NCBI GenBank assembly: GCA_038210135.1
Contig: JBBQWZ010000014.1
Span: 46,567-110,566 of the forward strand
Direction: 5' to 3'
DNA from: JBBQWZ01 sp038210135
GTDB lineage: Bacteria > Acidobacteriota > Terriglobia > Bryobacterales > Bryobacteraceae
DNA: 64,000 nucleotides
Shown here in pieces: positions 17,234 to 24,986 of the stretch. Each line of letters opens with the position of its first letter. The stretch's first letter is position 1. A program made the position numbers and the translations under genes. A model generated the notes under the pieces. The model was given only the letters and a program-made list of their open reading frames with translations, was not told the DNA's origin and ran no database searches.

Positions 17234-18142
17234 ATGAACGCTATCAAGACCTACCGCAACGCAGTTCTGATTTACAACCCCGTCGCAGGCAAGTTAAGAC
17301 GCGATAGAGAGCGCTTTATCGAGCGTAGCAAAGGCGCACTGGCGAAGGCGGGCGTGTGCCCGGATTTCTGGCCCACCACCGAGGCCGGAGCCGCCATGGA
17401 GCTCGCGCGCAAGGCCGTCGCCGAAGGTGTCGATCTCGTGCTCGTCGCCGGCGGCGACGGAACCATCAACGAAGTCGTGAACGGCATGGTCGGCTCGACG
17501 GTTCCCATGGGAATCCTCCCCGCCGGAACCGCCAACGTGCTCGCCATGGAGATGGGTCTCGGCTCGAATCTCGAGCAGGCCGCCGCCCGCCTCGGCGAGT
17601 GCAAGCCGGAGCGCGTCGCGGTCGGACGCCTGAACGGCAAAGGCACTTCGCGTCATTTCCTTCTGATGGCCGGCGTCGGCCTGGATGCCCGCATTGTCAG
17701 CGAAGTCAGCGTCAGCCTGAAAGCCCTGACCGGCAAGTTCGCCTATTGGGTCGCCGGCTTCGCGCAGATGCGGCGCCTGGTCGATCAGTTCGACGTCGTC
17801 CTCGAAGATGAAGTCGTACGCTGTGGCTTTGCCTTGATCAGCCGCGTCCGCAACTACGGCGGCGACCTCGAGATCGCGACCGGCGCGTCGCTGCGTAGCG
17901 ACGAATTTGAAGTGGTCCTGATTCGTGGGTCGATCCCGCTCAAGTTCAGCGCCTACATGTTCGCCGCTTTCCTCCGCCAGGCGAAACGCATGCCCGGCGT
18001 CAGTGTCCATCGGCTGAAGCGTCTCTGCCTGCGCGGTGAAGCGCAAGTGCAAATCGACGGCGAGCACGCCGGCTGGACGCCAGCTTGCGTCGAAATCGTT
18101 CCCGATGCCCTGACGTTGTTAATGCCGCCCGGCTACCGGTAA
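17234..18142 (+). CDS. Diacylglycerol kinase-family lipid kinase (YegS/DgkB-like)
   Basis: About 302 residues when started at MNAIKTYRNAVLIYNPVAG (ATG 17234); an ATG at 17216 is also in frame but overlaps the start of ligA. The catalytic motif is LVAGGDGTINEVVNGM, followed by GILPAGTANVLAMEMGL, both hallmarks of the DAGK catalytic domain. The C-terminal domain ends QIDGEHAGWTPACVEIVPDALTLLMP, as in YegS/DgkB. It phosphorylates diacylglycerol or another lipid at the cytoplasmic face of the membrane. It is followed after 7 bases by the membrane-bound hydrolase gene. Confidence 0.92.
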   Translation: MNAIKTYRNAVLIYNPVAGKLRRDRERFIERSKGALAKAGVCPDFWPTTEAGAAMELARKAVAEGVDLVLVAGGDGTINEVVNGMVGSTVPMGILPAGTANVLAMEMGLGSNLEQAAARLGECKPERVAVGRLNGKGTSRHFLLMAGVGLDARIVSEVSVSLKALTGKFAYWVAGFAQMRRLVDQFDVVLEDEVVRCGFALISRVRNYGGDLEIATGASLRSDEFEVVLIRGSIPLKFSAYMFAAFLRQAKRMPGVSVHRLKRLCLRGEAQVQIDGEHAGWTPACVEIVPDALTLLMPPGYR

Positions 18143-18149
18143 TCCAATC

Positions 18150-19163
18150 GTGGACAACATCACCCACACCCTCACGGGTCTCATGCTCGCGCGAGCCTGC
18201 GGAGTCACCGCCGCTGGCGTTCCGCGCGGCGCGCTGGTGATGATGGTCGCCGCCAACATTCCCGACATCGACGGAATCGCCGGACTGTGGGGCGCGCCCA
18301 CCTACCTCGATCAACATCGCTGGATCACGCACGGCCTGATCATCGCCCCGCTGATGGCGTTCGTCTCGGTGCTGATCGTCTGGCTCCTTTCGCGCAGCCG
18401 TTCGTACCCCTGGCCCCGCGCGTGGGCCTTCGCCATGATCGCGGTCTGCAGCCACCTGCTGCTCGACTGGACCAACGTATACGGCATCCGCCTGCTCGCG
18501 CCGTTTTCGCAGCAATGGCTTCGGCTCGACATCAGCCACATCATCGACCCCTGGATTCTCGCGGCGCTCCTTCTAGCTGTCGCCGCGCCCTGGCTTTCGA
18601 AACTGGTCGGCTCCGAGATTTCAGGGAAGCGCTCAAGCGGTCCCGAACGCGGTTGGGCCTTTTTCGGCTTGTTCTTCCTATTGATCTACGACGGAGGCCG
18701 CTTCGTCGCCCACGCCCGCGCCATGGCGGAACTGTCCGCCCGTATGTACGCAGGCGCCCTGCCCGATCGCGTTTCCGCCTTGCCGCACGCCGTCAATCCT
18801 TTTCGCTGGACCGGCGTCATCGAGCAACCCGCCTCGGCGACCCTCGTCCCGGTGAATCTGGTCACGGAATTCGATCCAACAGCCGGCCGCACCTACTATC
18901 GCGCCGGCGAAGACTGGGCTTGGGCCATCACCACCGCGCAAGCTCATCCATCGTTCCAGTCGCTCGAGCGCTTCTCCCAGCTCCCCTTCTGGAAGGTGAC
19001 TCTGCTCACCGAACCCGAAGGAGCCGTCCGCGTCACGCTCCTCGACCTCCGCTTCGGGAGTCCCCCCGAACCCGGCTTTGCCGCAAGCGGCGTAGCACAG
19101 CGAGGCGGCGGCATCGACCAGGTCAAGGTATCGCTAGGCAGCGTCAGCAAAGCGTTCCAGTAG
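18150..19163 (+). CDS. Membrane-bound metal-dependent hydrolase (YdjM-like)
   Basis: A 337-residue protein starting with GTG at 18150 (MDNITHTLTGLMLARACG). The motifs DNITHTLTG, NIPDIDG, HRWITHGLI and CSHLLLDWTNVYGIRLLAPFS supply the His and Asp residues that define the YdjM/membrane-bound hydrolase family. At least four membrane helices follow in the first 210 residues, after which there is a soluble C-terminal part of about 120 residues. The substrate is unknown; in Escherichia coli the relative is under LexA control, but no LexA box was noticed here. Co-directional with the lipid kinase, 7 bases apart. Confidence 0.85.
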   Translation: MDNITHTLTGLMLARACGVTAAGVPRGALVMMVAANIPDIDGIAGLWGAPTYLDQHRWITHGLIIAPLMAFVSVLIVWLLSRSRSYPWPRAWAFAMIAVCSHLLLDWTNVYGIRLLAPFSQQWLRLDISHIIDPWILAALLLAVAAPWLSKLVGSEISGKRSSGPERGWAFFGLFFLLIYDGGRFVAHARAMAELSARMYAGALPDRVSALPHAVNPFRWTGVIEQPASATLVPVNLVTEFDPTAGRTYYRAGEDWAWAITTAQAHPSFQSLERFSQLPFWKVTLLTEPEGAVRVTLLDLRFGSPPEPGFAASGVAQRGGGIDQVKVSLGSVSKAFQ

Positions 19164-19204
19164 CCCACGAGTCCCGACGCGCCAAAATCTGCCCGAGCAT
19201 CCCT

Positions 19205-19295
19205 ATTGAACCCTGAGCGTCAGCGATGGGACCACGATCTACATCGTGCTCCTAAACCTCCCGATTGAACTCTGAGCGTCAGCGATGGGACCACG
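19205..19295 (+). repeat. Two near-identical 32-base repeats, 59 bases apart, in a 300-base gap
   Basis: The gap 19164-19466 holds no gene. It contains two copies (19205-19236 and 19264-19295) of a 32-base sequence with core GAGCGTCAGCGATGGGACC; the copies differ at one position. A more distant relative lies inverted at 50521-50551 (core GAGCGTAAGCGACGGGACC). The rest of the gap is a low-complexity C-rich and A-rich leader for the next gene. Confidence 0.7.
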
Positions 19296-19466
19296 GACTC
19301 TCCCCGCCCCCCCAAATCCAGTCACGCGCGAAATAAAAAAATCGACGCAGTGATCTCAACCACTTAACCCCAGACCCCGCAAATAGCAACAAATCGCCGG
19401 TGTACCCTGCAGGCGGATATAAGTCCGCGTTCAAAAAGTCGTAGGACCCATCCAGAGGAGCCGCCC

Positions 19467-20141
19467 ATGTCGAACGCAATCGCAACCCAGTCCACCGGAC
19501 CCCGCACCGAAGCCGGAAAGGCCCGCAGCCGCTTCAACGCGCGCAAGCACAACCTCACCGGCCAGACCCTCGTCACCACCGACGAAGACATGGCCGCCTA
19601 CACCGCCAGTTCGAAGCGCCTCAAAGACGATCTGCGCCCCGACGGCGAACTCGAAGTGCGCCTCGTCCAATCCCTCGCCGACGCATACTGGCAGCTCGAT
19701 CGCGCCCGCGCCATCGAGACCAACATGTTCTTCGAACTCGGCTCCCTGCACCTTCCCGAACACGAATCCACCCCCGGCGACGGACTCGCTTGGGCCCAGG
19801 CCCAAGCCAAAGCCTTCCTTGAAAACGGAAAGCAGTTCGACCTCATCGGCCGTTACGCGAACCGCTTTCACCGTCAAGTCATGCAGCTCACCGCGACATT
19901 GCACAAGACCCAGTCCGACCGCCGTAAACAAAACTTCGAGCGCAACCAGAACCGCCTGCGCCGCAACGCCGAATCCCTAGCCGGCCACCAGCGCAACGCG
20001 CTATCCCATACAAACCGCAAGCGCAATGAGACCGACGACTTCGTTTCGCAGGAGTTCATCGACGCCTATCTCCGAGCCCCAGTCAGCAAAGAAGAATTCC
20101 AAAGCATGCTGCCAAAAAGCGTCAAAAAGCAAGCCGCCTAA
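19467..20141 (+). CDS. Hypothetical protein of the acidobacterial 'TGPRTEAGKARSR' family
   Basis: A 224-residue, strongly charged soluble protein. The N-terminal block STGPRTEAGKARSRFNARKHNLTGQ is a recurring signature that I recall from many paralogues in Solibacter-like genomes. The rest is helical and rich in Gln, Arg and Asn (RRKQNFERNQNRLRRNAES), with no enzymatic motif. It has no membrane segment. Repeats lie on both sides (19205-19295 and 20172-20232), and no gene is close enough to suggest an operon. No function can be assigned. The basic, DNA-like charge and multi-copy habit could suggest a selfish or DNA-associated role, which is inference. Confidence 0.7.
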   Translation: MSNAIATQSTGPRTEAGKARSRFNARKHNLTGQTLVTTDEDMAAYTASSKRLKDDLRPDGELEVRLVQSLADAYWQLDRARAIETNMFFELGSLHLPEHESTPGDGLAWAQAQAKAFLENGKQFDLIGRYANRFHRQVMQLTATLHKTQSDRRKQNFERNQNRLRRNAESLAGHQRNALSHTNRKRNETDDFVSQEFIDAYLRAPVSKEEFQSMLPKSVKKQAA

Positions 20142-20171
20142 CGAAAAATCGCGCTTCTCATAGAAGTAAGT

Positions 20172-20232
20172 GCCTGTGGATTGTGCCATAGGCCTCCGGC
20201 CTGTGGATTGTGCCATAGGCCTCCGGCCTGTG
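20172..20232 (+). repeat. 27-base tandem repeat, 2.25 copies, with a palindromic core
   Basis: Two exact 27-base units (20172-20198 and 20199-20225) and the first seven bases of a third are in the 350-base gap 20142-20491. The unit contains the palindrome GGCCTCCGGCC-like core in CATAGGCCTCCGG|CCTGTG. A single inverted relative is at 56410-56432. Nothing else in the gap is recognisable apart from the leader of the next gene. Confidence 0.8.
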
Positions 20233-20491
20233 CACTAAATCAAAGCCACCCGTCGGCTTGTTTCGACGGAGAGACCTTCCAGCGTTGTAAACGGAGAGAC
20301 GCTCGCCCCACTGCTCTTTTAAACATCAATTCGCGATTTACTGACCGCCAGTAAGCTTACCCGGAAGCATTTACCGGAGTGGCTTTCAATTGGCGCGGGA
20401 TTCTCTGATGACAAAGGAGTTACCAGTTGGCAGGACGTTTGCCATACCGACAGAGGAACCGAACCAACAAAAGGGAGACTCAAGAATCCAA

Positions 20492-21403
20492 ATGGCAAAC
20501 CCAACCGAAAACAAGCCCACCGCGGAGCAGCCCAATGCGCCCGTCATCGTAAAGACCGAGAGACGCAACAACATCGCGCTGCCAGTCATCGCTATCGTCG
20601 CGCTTTCAATGCTGGGCGGCTGGTGGTACCAGAGTTCGCAAGTCGCCGCCATGAGGAACGAGCTGACGGCAACCCACCAGAAGATGGACCAGATGCGGAC
20701 GCAGATGGAAGATCGTGTCGTCGCCGCGAAGAACGAAGTCAACGATTCGGTCGCGCGGATGAATGAAGAGATGGAAGCCGCCAAGCGCGAATCGAAGCAA
20801 CAGGTCGCGCGGGTGCAGGTTTCGGCCCGTCAACAGACCGGCAAAGCGGTGGCGGCTTTGAAGGCTAAGAATGAGGAGTTGGCTCAGGATCTCGACCAGG
20901 TGAAGAAGGACAGTGAATCCACCATGAACGGGATCCGGCAGGAAGTCGGCGGCGTGAAAACGGAAGTCGCAACAACCAGGACAGACGTCGCGAACACGCG
21001 CAGCGATCTCGATAAGACCATCTCCGACCTGCGCCGCGCCAGTGGCGACATGGGCGTGATGAGCGGCCTGATCGCCACCAACTCCACCGAACTGGATGCG
21101 CTGAAGAAGCTCGGCGAGCGCGAGTATTTCGAGTTCACGCTCTCGAAGGGCTCGGCCATGCAGAAGGTCGGCGGAGTTCAACTGGCCCTCAAAAAAGCCG
21201 ACGCCAAGCGCAACCGCTTTACGCTCGACGTTCTCGCCGACGACCGCAAAGTCGAGAAGAAGGACAAGGGCGTGAACGAGCCGGTCCAGTTCTACACCTC
21301 GCAGGCGCGCATTCCCTACGAAGTGGTCGTCAACCAGGTGAGCAAGGATAAAATTACCGGCTACCTGTCGGTACCGAAAGTGAAGATGATGGCGCGCCGC
21401 TGA
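20492..21403 (+). CDS. Membrane-anchored coiled-coil protein of unknown function
   Basis: Starting at MANPTENKPTAEQPNAP (ATG 20492, with AAGGGAGA upstream) gives 303 residues; an ATG at 20390 is also in frame but has no binding site. After a 38-residue hydrophilic head comes one membrane segment (NIALPVIAIVALSMLGGWWY), then a long coiled coil of about 150 residues (MRNELTATHQKMDQMRTQMEDRV onward, with heptads and TEVATTRTDVANTRSDLDKTISDL), and a globular C-terminal domain of about 95 residues beginning LGEREYFEFTLSKG. The C-terminal domain is one I do not recognise. A strong terminator follows, so the gene is probably transcribed alone. Confidence 0.75.
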   Translation: MANPTENKPTAEQPNAPVIVKTERRNNIALPVIAIVALSMLGGWWYQSSQVAAMRNELTATHQKMDQMRTQMEDRVVAAKNEVNDSVARMNEEMEAAKRESKQQVARVQVSARQQTGKAVAALKAKNEELAQDLDQVKKDSESTMNGIRQEVGGVKTEVATTRTDVANTRSDLDKTISDLRRASGDMGVMSGLIATNSTELDALKKLGEREYFEFTLSKGSAMQKVGGVQLALKKADAKRNRFTLDVLADDRKVEKKDKGVNEPVQFYTSQARIPYEVVVNQVSKDKITGYLSVPKVKMMARR

Positions 21404-21436
21404 GCCTCATCTTCTTTAGATCGCTAAAACGGGAGG

Positions 21437-21474
21437 AAGGCCGGAGCCGAAAGGTTCCGGCCTTTCTGCTTTTA
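21437..21474 (+). terminator. Rho-independent terminator
   Basis: A GC-rich hairpin with the arms AAGGCCGGAGCC and GGTTCCGGCCTT around a GAAA loop is followed by TCTGCTTTT. It ends the coiled-coil protein gene 34 bases after its stop. Confidence 0.85.
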
Positions 21475-21483
21475 TCGCCGCAC

Positions 21484-21891
21484 CTACGCCGGTGACGTCA
21501 GCGGCTTCCCTTTTTCCGCCAACAGGACCGCCAGCAGTCGCGCCGGCTTCGTTTTGCTCGCGTTTCGCGAAACGCCATGCAACTGATTCGGCGTCTCCAT
21601 GAACAGGTCGCCGGTCTTGAAAACCTTCTCCGCTCCCTCGCCGACCTGCGAAGCGATCTCGCCTTCGAGGACGTAGGCGATGGTGATTCCGGGATGCCGG
21701 TGCGCGCTAGAACCTTGACCCGGCGCGTACGCCACTTCAACCACCGTGACGGCCCAGCCTTTCAAGTGCAACTCCGGCAAATCGCCCGTAAAAATCGGCC
21801 CGCTGCGCGGTACCCCCGCGGGCTGCGCGTCCAGTTCCTGGGACCCGGCCAACACAGCAACGAGCCCAAGCAAATCCCGTCGATCGATCAT
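21484..21891 (-). CDS. Secreted cupin-domain protein
   Basis: Started at MIDRRDLLGLVAVLAGSQ (ATG 21891) it has 135 residues; an ATG at 21930 would add 13 residues before the signal-like stretch. The N-terminus resembles a short Tat/Sec signal (DRRDLLGLVAVLAG). A single cupin barrel follows, with metal-ligand histidines in GQGSSAHRHPGITIAYVLEGEI and LHGVSRNASKT. The role could be binding or isomerisation of a small molecule; the substrate is unknown. It lies 47 bases downstream of the CsgG/FlgT-like gene on the same strand. Confidence 0.78.
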   Translation of the reverse strand: MIDRRDLLGLVAVLAGSQELDAQPAGVPRSGPIFTGDLPELHLKGWAVTVVEVAYAPGQGSSAHRHPGITIAYVLEGEIASQVGEGAEKVFKTGDLFMETPNQLHGVSRNASKTKPARLLAVLLAEKGKPLTSPA

Positions 21892-21938
21892 GCAGGTAAG
21901 CATACCGCGTCCATCCGCCAAGCTCACCAAGCCCTGGA

Positions 21939-22904
21939 CTACTTTCGCGGCCCGCTCCGCACCGCATCGCCAACCTTCAACTTCTCGGCGCCGGCGTACT
22001 GGGCGATCGCCGAACCTTCGCTCACCTTGATCACCACCGCCTCGCCGAGAGGCGTATCGTCGCGCATCAGGATCCGCCCGCTGGCGGGGTCCTTCACCTC
22101 TTTGCCGACCCGCAACACCTCGAGCCGATCGCCTTCCTTCAACCCGTTCTGCGAACCGACGTTGAGAACCAGGCGGCCCGTTTCCGATACGTCGGCGATC
22201 AATCCGTCGATCACAGGAATCCGGGTTGGAAGCGCTGCGATGTTTCCTTCAAGCGCGGTTGACAATTCGACGATCGCCTTGTCCATGGCTTCGTTCATCA
22301 CCGGAGTGCCCACGCCGGACCCGCCCATCATGATGCTGCGCGAATCCCGCATGTCCACCTTTACGCCCTTCTCGAAAACCTCGCCGGCGCCTTGCGATAC
22401 CTTCATCACTTCGGCCGAATCCGGACTGACCAGCCGGACAGAAATCTGGACGTGACCCTTGATATCGTGCTTCGTGGACATACCGGAGCCGCCGAAGCCG
22501 CCAACCCTGGCTCCGCCGCCACCGGTCACTTTGTCGTCGTAGGAAAACTGGGTGATGGTCCCGAGCACGATGACATCGACGCCTAGAATGCGGCCGATTT
22601 TGGCGGCCGTCACCGGATCCGTTCGATCGCTGTTCGAGAAGTTCTGCTCGGCAATCACCCGGTCGATGGCGCTGCGCTCAATGACGGTGACTTGGCCGCG
22701 CTGCACAAGGCGAGATAGTAATAGGTCCGCGGCGGCCTTGCCGACGTTCGGCGTCGAGGTCTGCAGGAACGGGATCTGCAGTCCGCCCTGCACCGCCGCA
22801 TTGTCGAAGTCGAAGACGGCTACGCGCTTTTTAGGTGCCTGGCCGAAAGCGCTGCTGGCGAGAAGCACAGCCAGGAGACCCGCCCATTTCACTCGTCGAA
22901 GCAT
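21939..22904 (-). CDS. CsgG/FlgT-like secreted protein near flagellar genes
   Basis: Started at MLRRVKWAGLLAVLLASSAFGQ (ATG 22904, GAGGT 11 bases upstream) it has 321 residues with a signal peptide. The N-terminal part KKRVAVFDFDNAAVQGG ... GKAAADLLLSRLVQRGQVTVIERSAIDRVIAEQNF matches the CsgG-like fold. The C-terminal part (about residues 245-321), VLNVGSQNGLKEGDRLEVLRVGKEVKDPASGRIL, resembles the C-terminal domain of FlgT. CsgG forms outer-membrane channels for curli; FlgT sits at the flagellar basal body. Being divergent from fliD by 223 bases favours a flagellar role, but this is inference. Confidence 0.75.
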   Translation of the reverse strand: MLRRVKWAGLLAVLLASSAFGQAPKKRVAVFDFDNAAVQGGLQIPFLQTSTPNVGKAAADLLLSRLVQRGQVTVIERSAIDRVIAEQNFSNSDRTDPVTAAKIGRILGVDVIVLGTITQFSYDDKVTGGGGARVGGFGGSGMSTKHDIKGHVQISVRLVSPDSAEVMKVSQGAGEVFEKGVKVDMRDSRSIMMGGSGVGTPVMNEAMDKAIVELSTALEGNIAALPTRIPVIDGLIADVSETGRLVLNVGSQNGLKEGDRLEVLRVGKEVKDPASGRILMRDDTPLGEAVVIKVSEGSAIAQYAGAEKLKVGDAVRSGPRK

Positions 22905-23127
22905 GGATCGCAGCACCTCAACCTCCGTCCGGCATCGTACTGTCCGGCTACTCACTATAGTGCCTACCTCTATAGGACGCGCTAATTCGTTTCCGATCGG
23001 CTCACGGACGGGCGGAAATTCGCGAAGTATCACCCGGCGGCAGGCCCTCGGATCAATCCTCCCTGAGCAAGGCGCTCCTGCCGTCGATATCTTCTTTGAG
23101 GAACAGTTTGAGGAAGGGTTCGTCACT

Positions 23128-24477
23128 ATGAGCTTCACCCCGCTTACGTTTTCCGGAGTCAGCAAATACTCGACCGACTTTCAGTCGATTCTGACCCGCG
23201 CGACCAGCATTGCTTCGCTTCCTCTCACGGCCCTCCAGAATCAGAATTCCGATGTCATTCAACAGGAGGCGCAGCTTTCTTCGCTGAGCACTTCGATTAG
23301 CGGTTTGGGAAGAAGCCTCGTCACGCTCGCGGGCTTTGGCGAGAATAAAGCGCTTTCCGCGTCTTCTACCGATTCGAGCGTCGCGACCGCCCTCAATACC
23401 GGGGCAACCACAGCGGCAACCTACACGTTGAACGAAGTAACTTCACTGGCGAGCATTGCATCGGAAACTTCGGCCTCCGGGTACGCCGATTCGCAGGCGA
23501 CCCAAGTCTCCTCGACAGGAATTGTGAAACTGACCGTCGGGTCCGAGAGCCGCACGATCGACATTACGCAGAAAAACACCCTGGTCGGGCTTCGAGACGC
23601 GATCAACTCCCTTGGCGTCGGCGTGTCGGCGTCCATCATCACAGCTGGGGCGAAGAATTACCTAAGTCTGACCGCGACAACGAACGGACAGACCACGCTG
23701 ACACTCAAAGACGATCCGGAAGGCGTCAACACGAACTTGCTTACGACCTCCAATCAGGGCTCCGACGCGGTCTTCAAACTGAACGGGATTCCTGTGACCA
23801 GGAAAACGAATACAGTCAACGATCTCGTTCCTGGATTGTCCTTTATGTTGGTTGGGAAGAGCGCCTCCGCCGTGACGTTCAATCTGACGACCGACCGCTC
23901 GAAAATCTCGAATGCTTTGTCCAGTTTCGTGGCCAATTTCAACGCGGCGAATGACGCAGTCGGCCAGCAGGTTGGTGCGAACGCAGGGTTGCTGAGTGGC
24001 GATTTTCTGGTGCGGCAGATCCAGGAGGATCTACGCCATGTCTCCTCGTATTCGGCATCGTCGGGAGAAATCAAAAATCTGACGCAACTGGGAGTCACTT
24101 TCGACTCGAGCGGAAAGGCGGTCTTTGATTCCAGCGTTTTCGATCAATTGCCGGATTCCTCGATCACCAGCGCCCTGAGCTTCTTTGGTTCGTCAAGAAC
24201 AGGAGTCGGAGAGCTGGCCCAACGATTTACCCAAATCACGGATCCGGTTTCCGGATTGGCCAAACTGCAGCAGGACGCCTATGCGCAAACCGACACCAGG
24301 CTTCGCGATCAGATCGCGACGTTGACGGACCGGATTACGGAGATGCAAGCCGGTCTGAACGCAAAACTGCAAGTCGCCGATGCGTTGCTCGCCCAACTTG
24401 AGTCCCAACAGAACTTGATCAGCGCGGGCATTCAAAGCATGACGTTGGTTACCTTCGGCAAGAACACCTCTAACTAA
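23128..24477 (+). CDS. fliD: Flagellar filament cap protein (hook-associated protein 2)
   Basis: FliD caps the growing filament and helps flagellin subunits fold into place. The start MSFTPLTFSGVSKYSTDFQSILTRATSIASLPLTALQNQ (ATG 23128, AGGAAGGG 10 bases upstream) gives 449 residues, the usual size. The N-terminal FliD domain is followed by a middle region with a Flagellin_IN-like stretch (TLNEVTSLASIASETSASG ... IDITQKNTLVGLRDAINSLGVGVSASI), and a C-terminal coiled coil (LRDQIATLTDRITEMQAGLNAKLQVADALLAQLESQQ). An in-frame upstream extension to 22552 is an antisense shadow. The next gene starts within its stop codon. Confidence 0.93.
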   Translation: MSFTPLTFSGVSKYSTDFQSILTRATSIASLPLTALQNQNSDVIQQEAQLSSLSTSISGLGRSLVTLAGFGENKALSASSTDSSVATALNTGATTAATYTLNEVTSLASIASETSASGYADSQATQVSSTGIVKLTVGSESRTIDITQKNTLVGLRDAINSLGVGVSASIITAGAKNYLSLTATTNGQTTLTLKDDPEGVNTNLLTTSNQGSDAVFKLNGIPVTRKTNTVNDLVPGLSFMLVGKSASAVTFNLTTDRSKISNALSSFVANFNAANDAVGQQVGANAGLLSGDFLVRQIQEDLRHVSSYSASSGEIKNLTQLGVTFDSSGKAVFDSSVFDQLPDSSITSALSFFGSSRTGVGELAQRFTQITDPVSGLAKLQQDAYAQTDTRLRDQIATLTDRITEMQAGLNAKLQVADALLAQLESQQNLISAGIQSMTLVTFGKNTSN

Positions 24478-24866
24478 TGCCTGAGGATTCGAAGGACGAT
24501 TCGCTGTCCGGGCAAGCGGCGGGCCTAACTGAGATCGCTCCGCTCGACCGGCGCTCCGATGCAGGGTTTCGATCGGCCAGGCTAAGCCAGATCGGTCTTT
24601 CCCGAAACTCTTCAGACCTGGAGCAGGCAACGGACTTGCTTGAAATCGCGGACGCAATTCACGCGCGCGATCAACTCTTCAAAAGCGCTTCTGCGTTCCC
24701 TTTGGAAGCCTTGACTCGGTCCCTCGAGGCGGGCGGCCAAGCCATTCGAACGCTTCACCAACTCAGCGAGCGGACTCGAACTCAGATCGAGGAAGCGGTG
24801 CGTCTGAGGGCAGGCCTTCAGCGGCAGCGGCCTTCACGGCTGCACGCGCTCGACACTTCCGGCTAA
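24477..24866 (+). CDS. Small protein coupled to fliD, possibly a flagellar chaperone
   Basis: A 129-residue soluble protein whose ATG overlaps the fliD stop (TAATG), so it is translationally coupled to fliD. It is mostly helical and charged, with no signal peptide. The C-terminal half LEQATDLLEIADAIHARDQLFKSASAFPLEALTRSLEAGGQAIRTLHQLSERTRTQIEEAV could form the helical hairpin expected of FliT/FlgN-type export chaperones. In many bacteria fliS or fliT occupies this position, but I see no clear FliS or FliT signature. The call rests on position and helicity only. Confidence 0.5.
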   Translation: MPEDSKDDSLSGQAAGLTEIAPLDRRSDAGFRSARLSQIGLSRNSSDLEQATDLLEIADAIHARDQLFKSASAFPLEALTRSLEAGGQAIRTLHQLSERTRTQIEEAVRLRAGLQRQRPSRLHALDTSG

Positions 24867-24986
24867 ATCAGAAATTCGTGTTGGAAGTTGACGCAATTTA
24901 AGTACTATTTTTGCGCCATAGTCGGCGCGCTCCTTTGGGCCGCGCTCCTAGGAATCGATCCGAACCATTGATTTAAGACTGGCAAA

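Noticed and set aside
22552..23127. In-frame N-terminal extension of fliD by 192 codons
   Set aside because: The extension is antisense to the CsgG/FlgT-like gene and has no flagellar similarity; MSFTPLTFSG with a good ribosome binding site is the evident start.
22905..23127. Sigma-28 or sigma-54 promoter between the CsgG-like gene and fliD
   Set aside because: TAAT and CCGATCGG occur but with wrong spacing and several mismatches, and no GG-N10-GC pair of the sigma-54 type was found.
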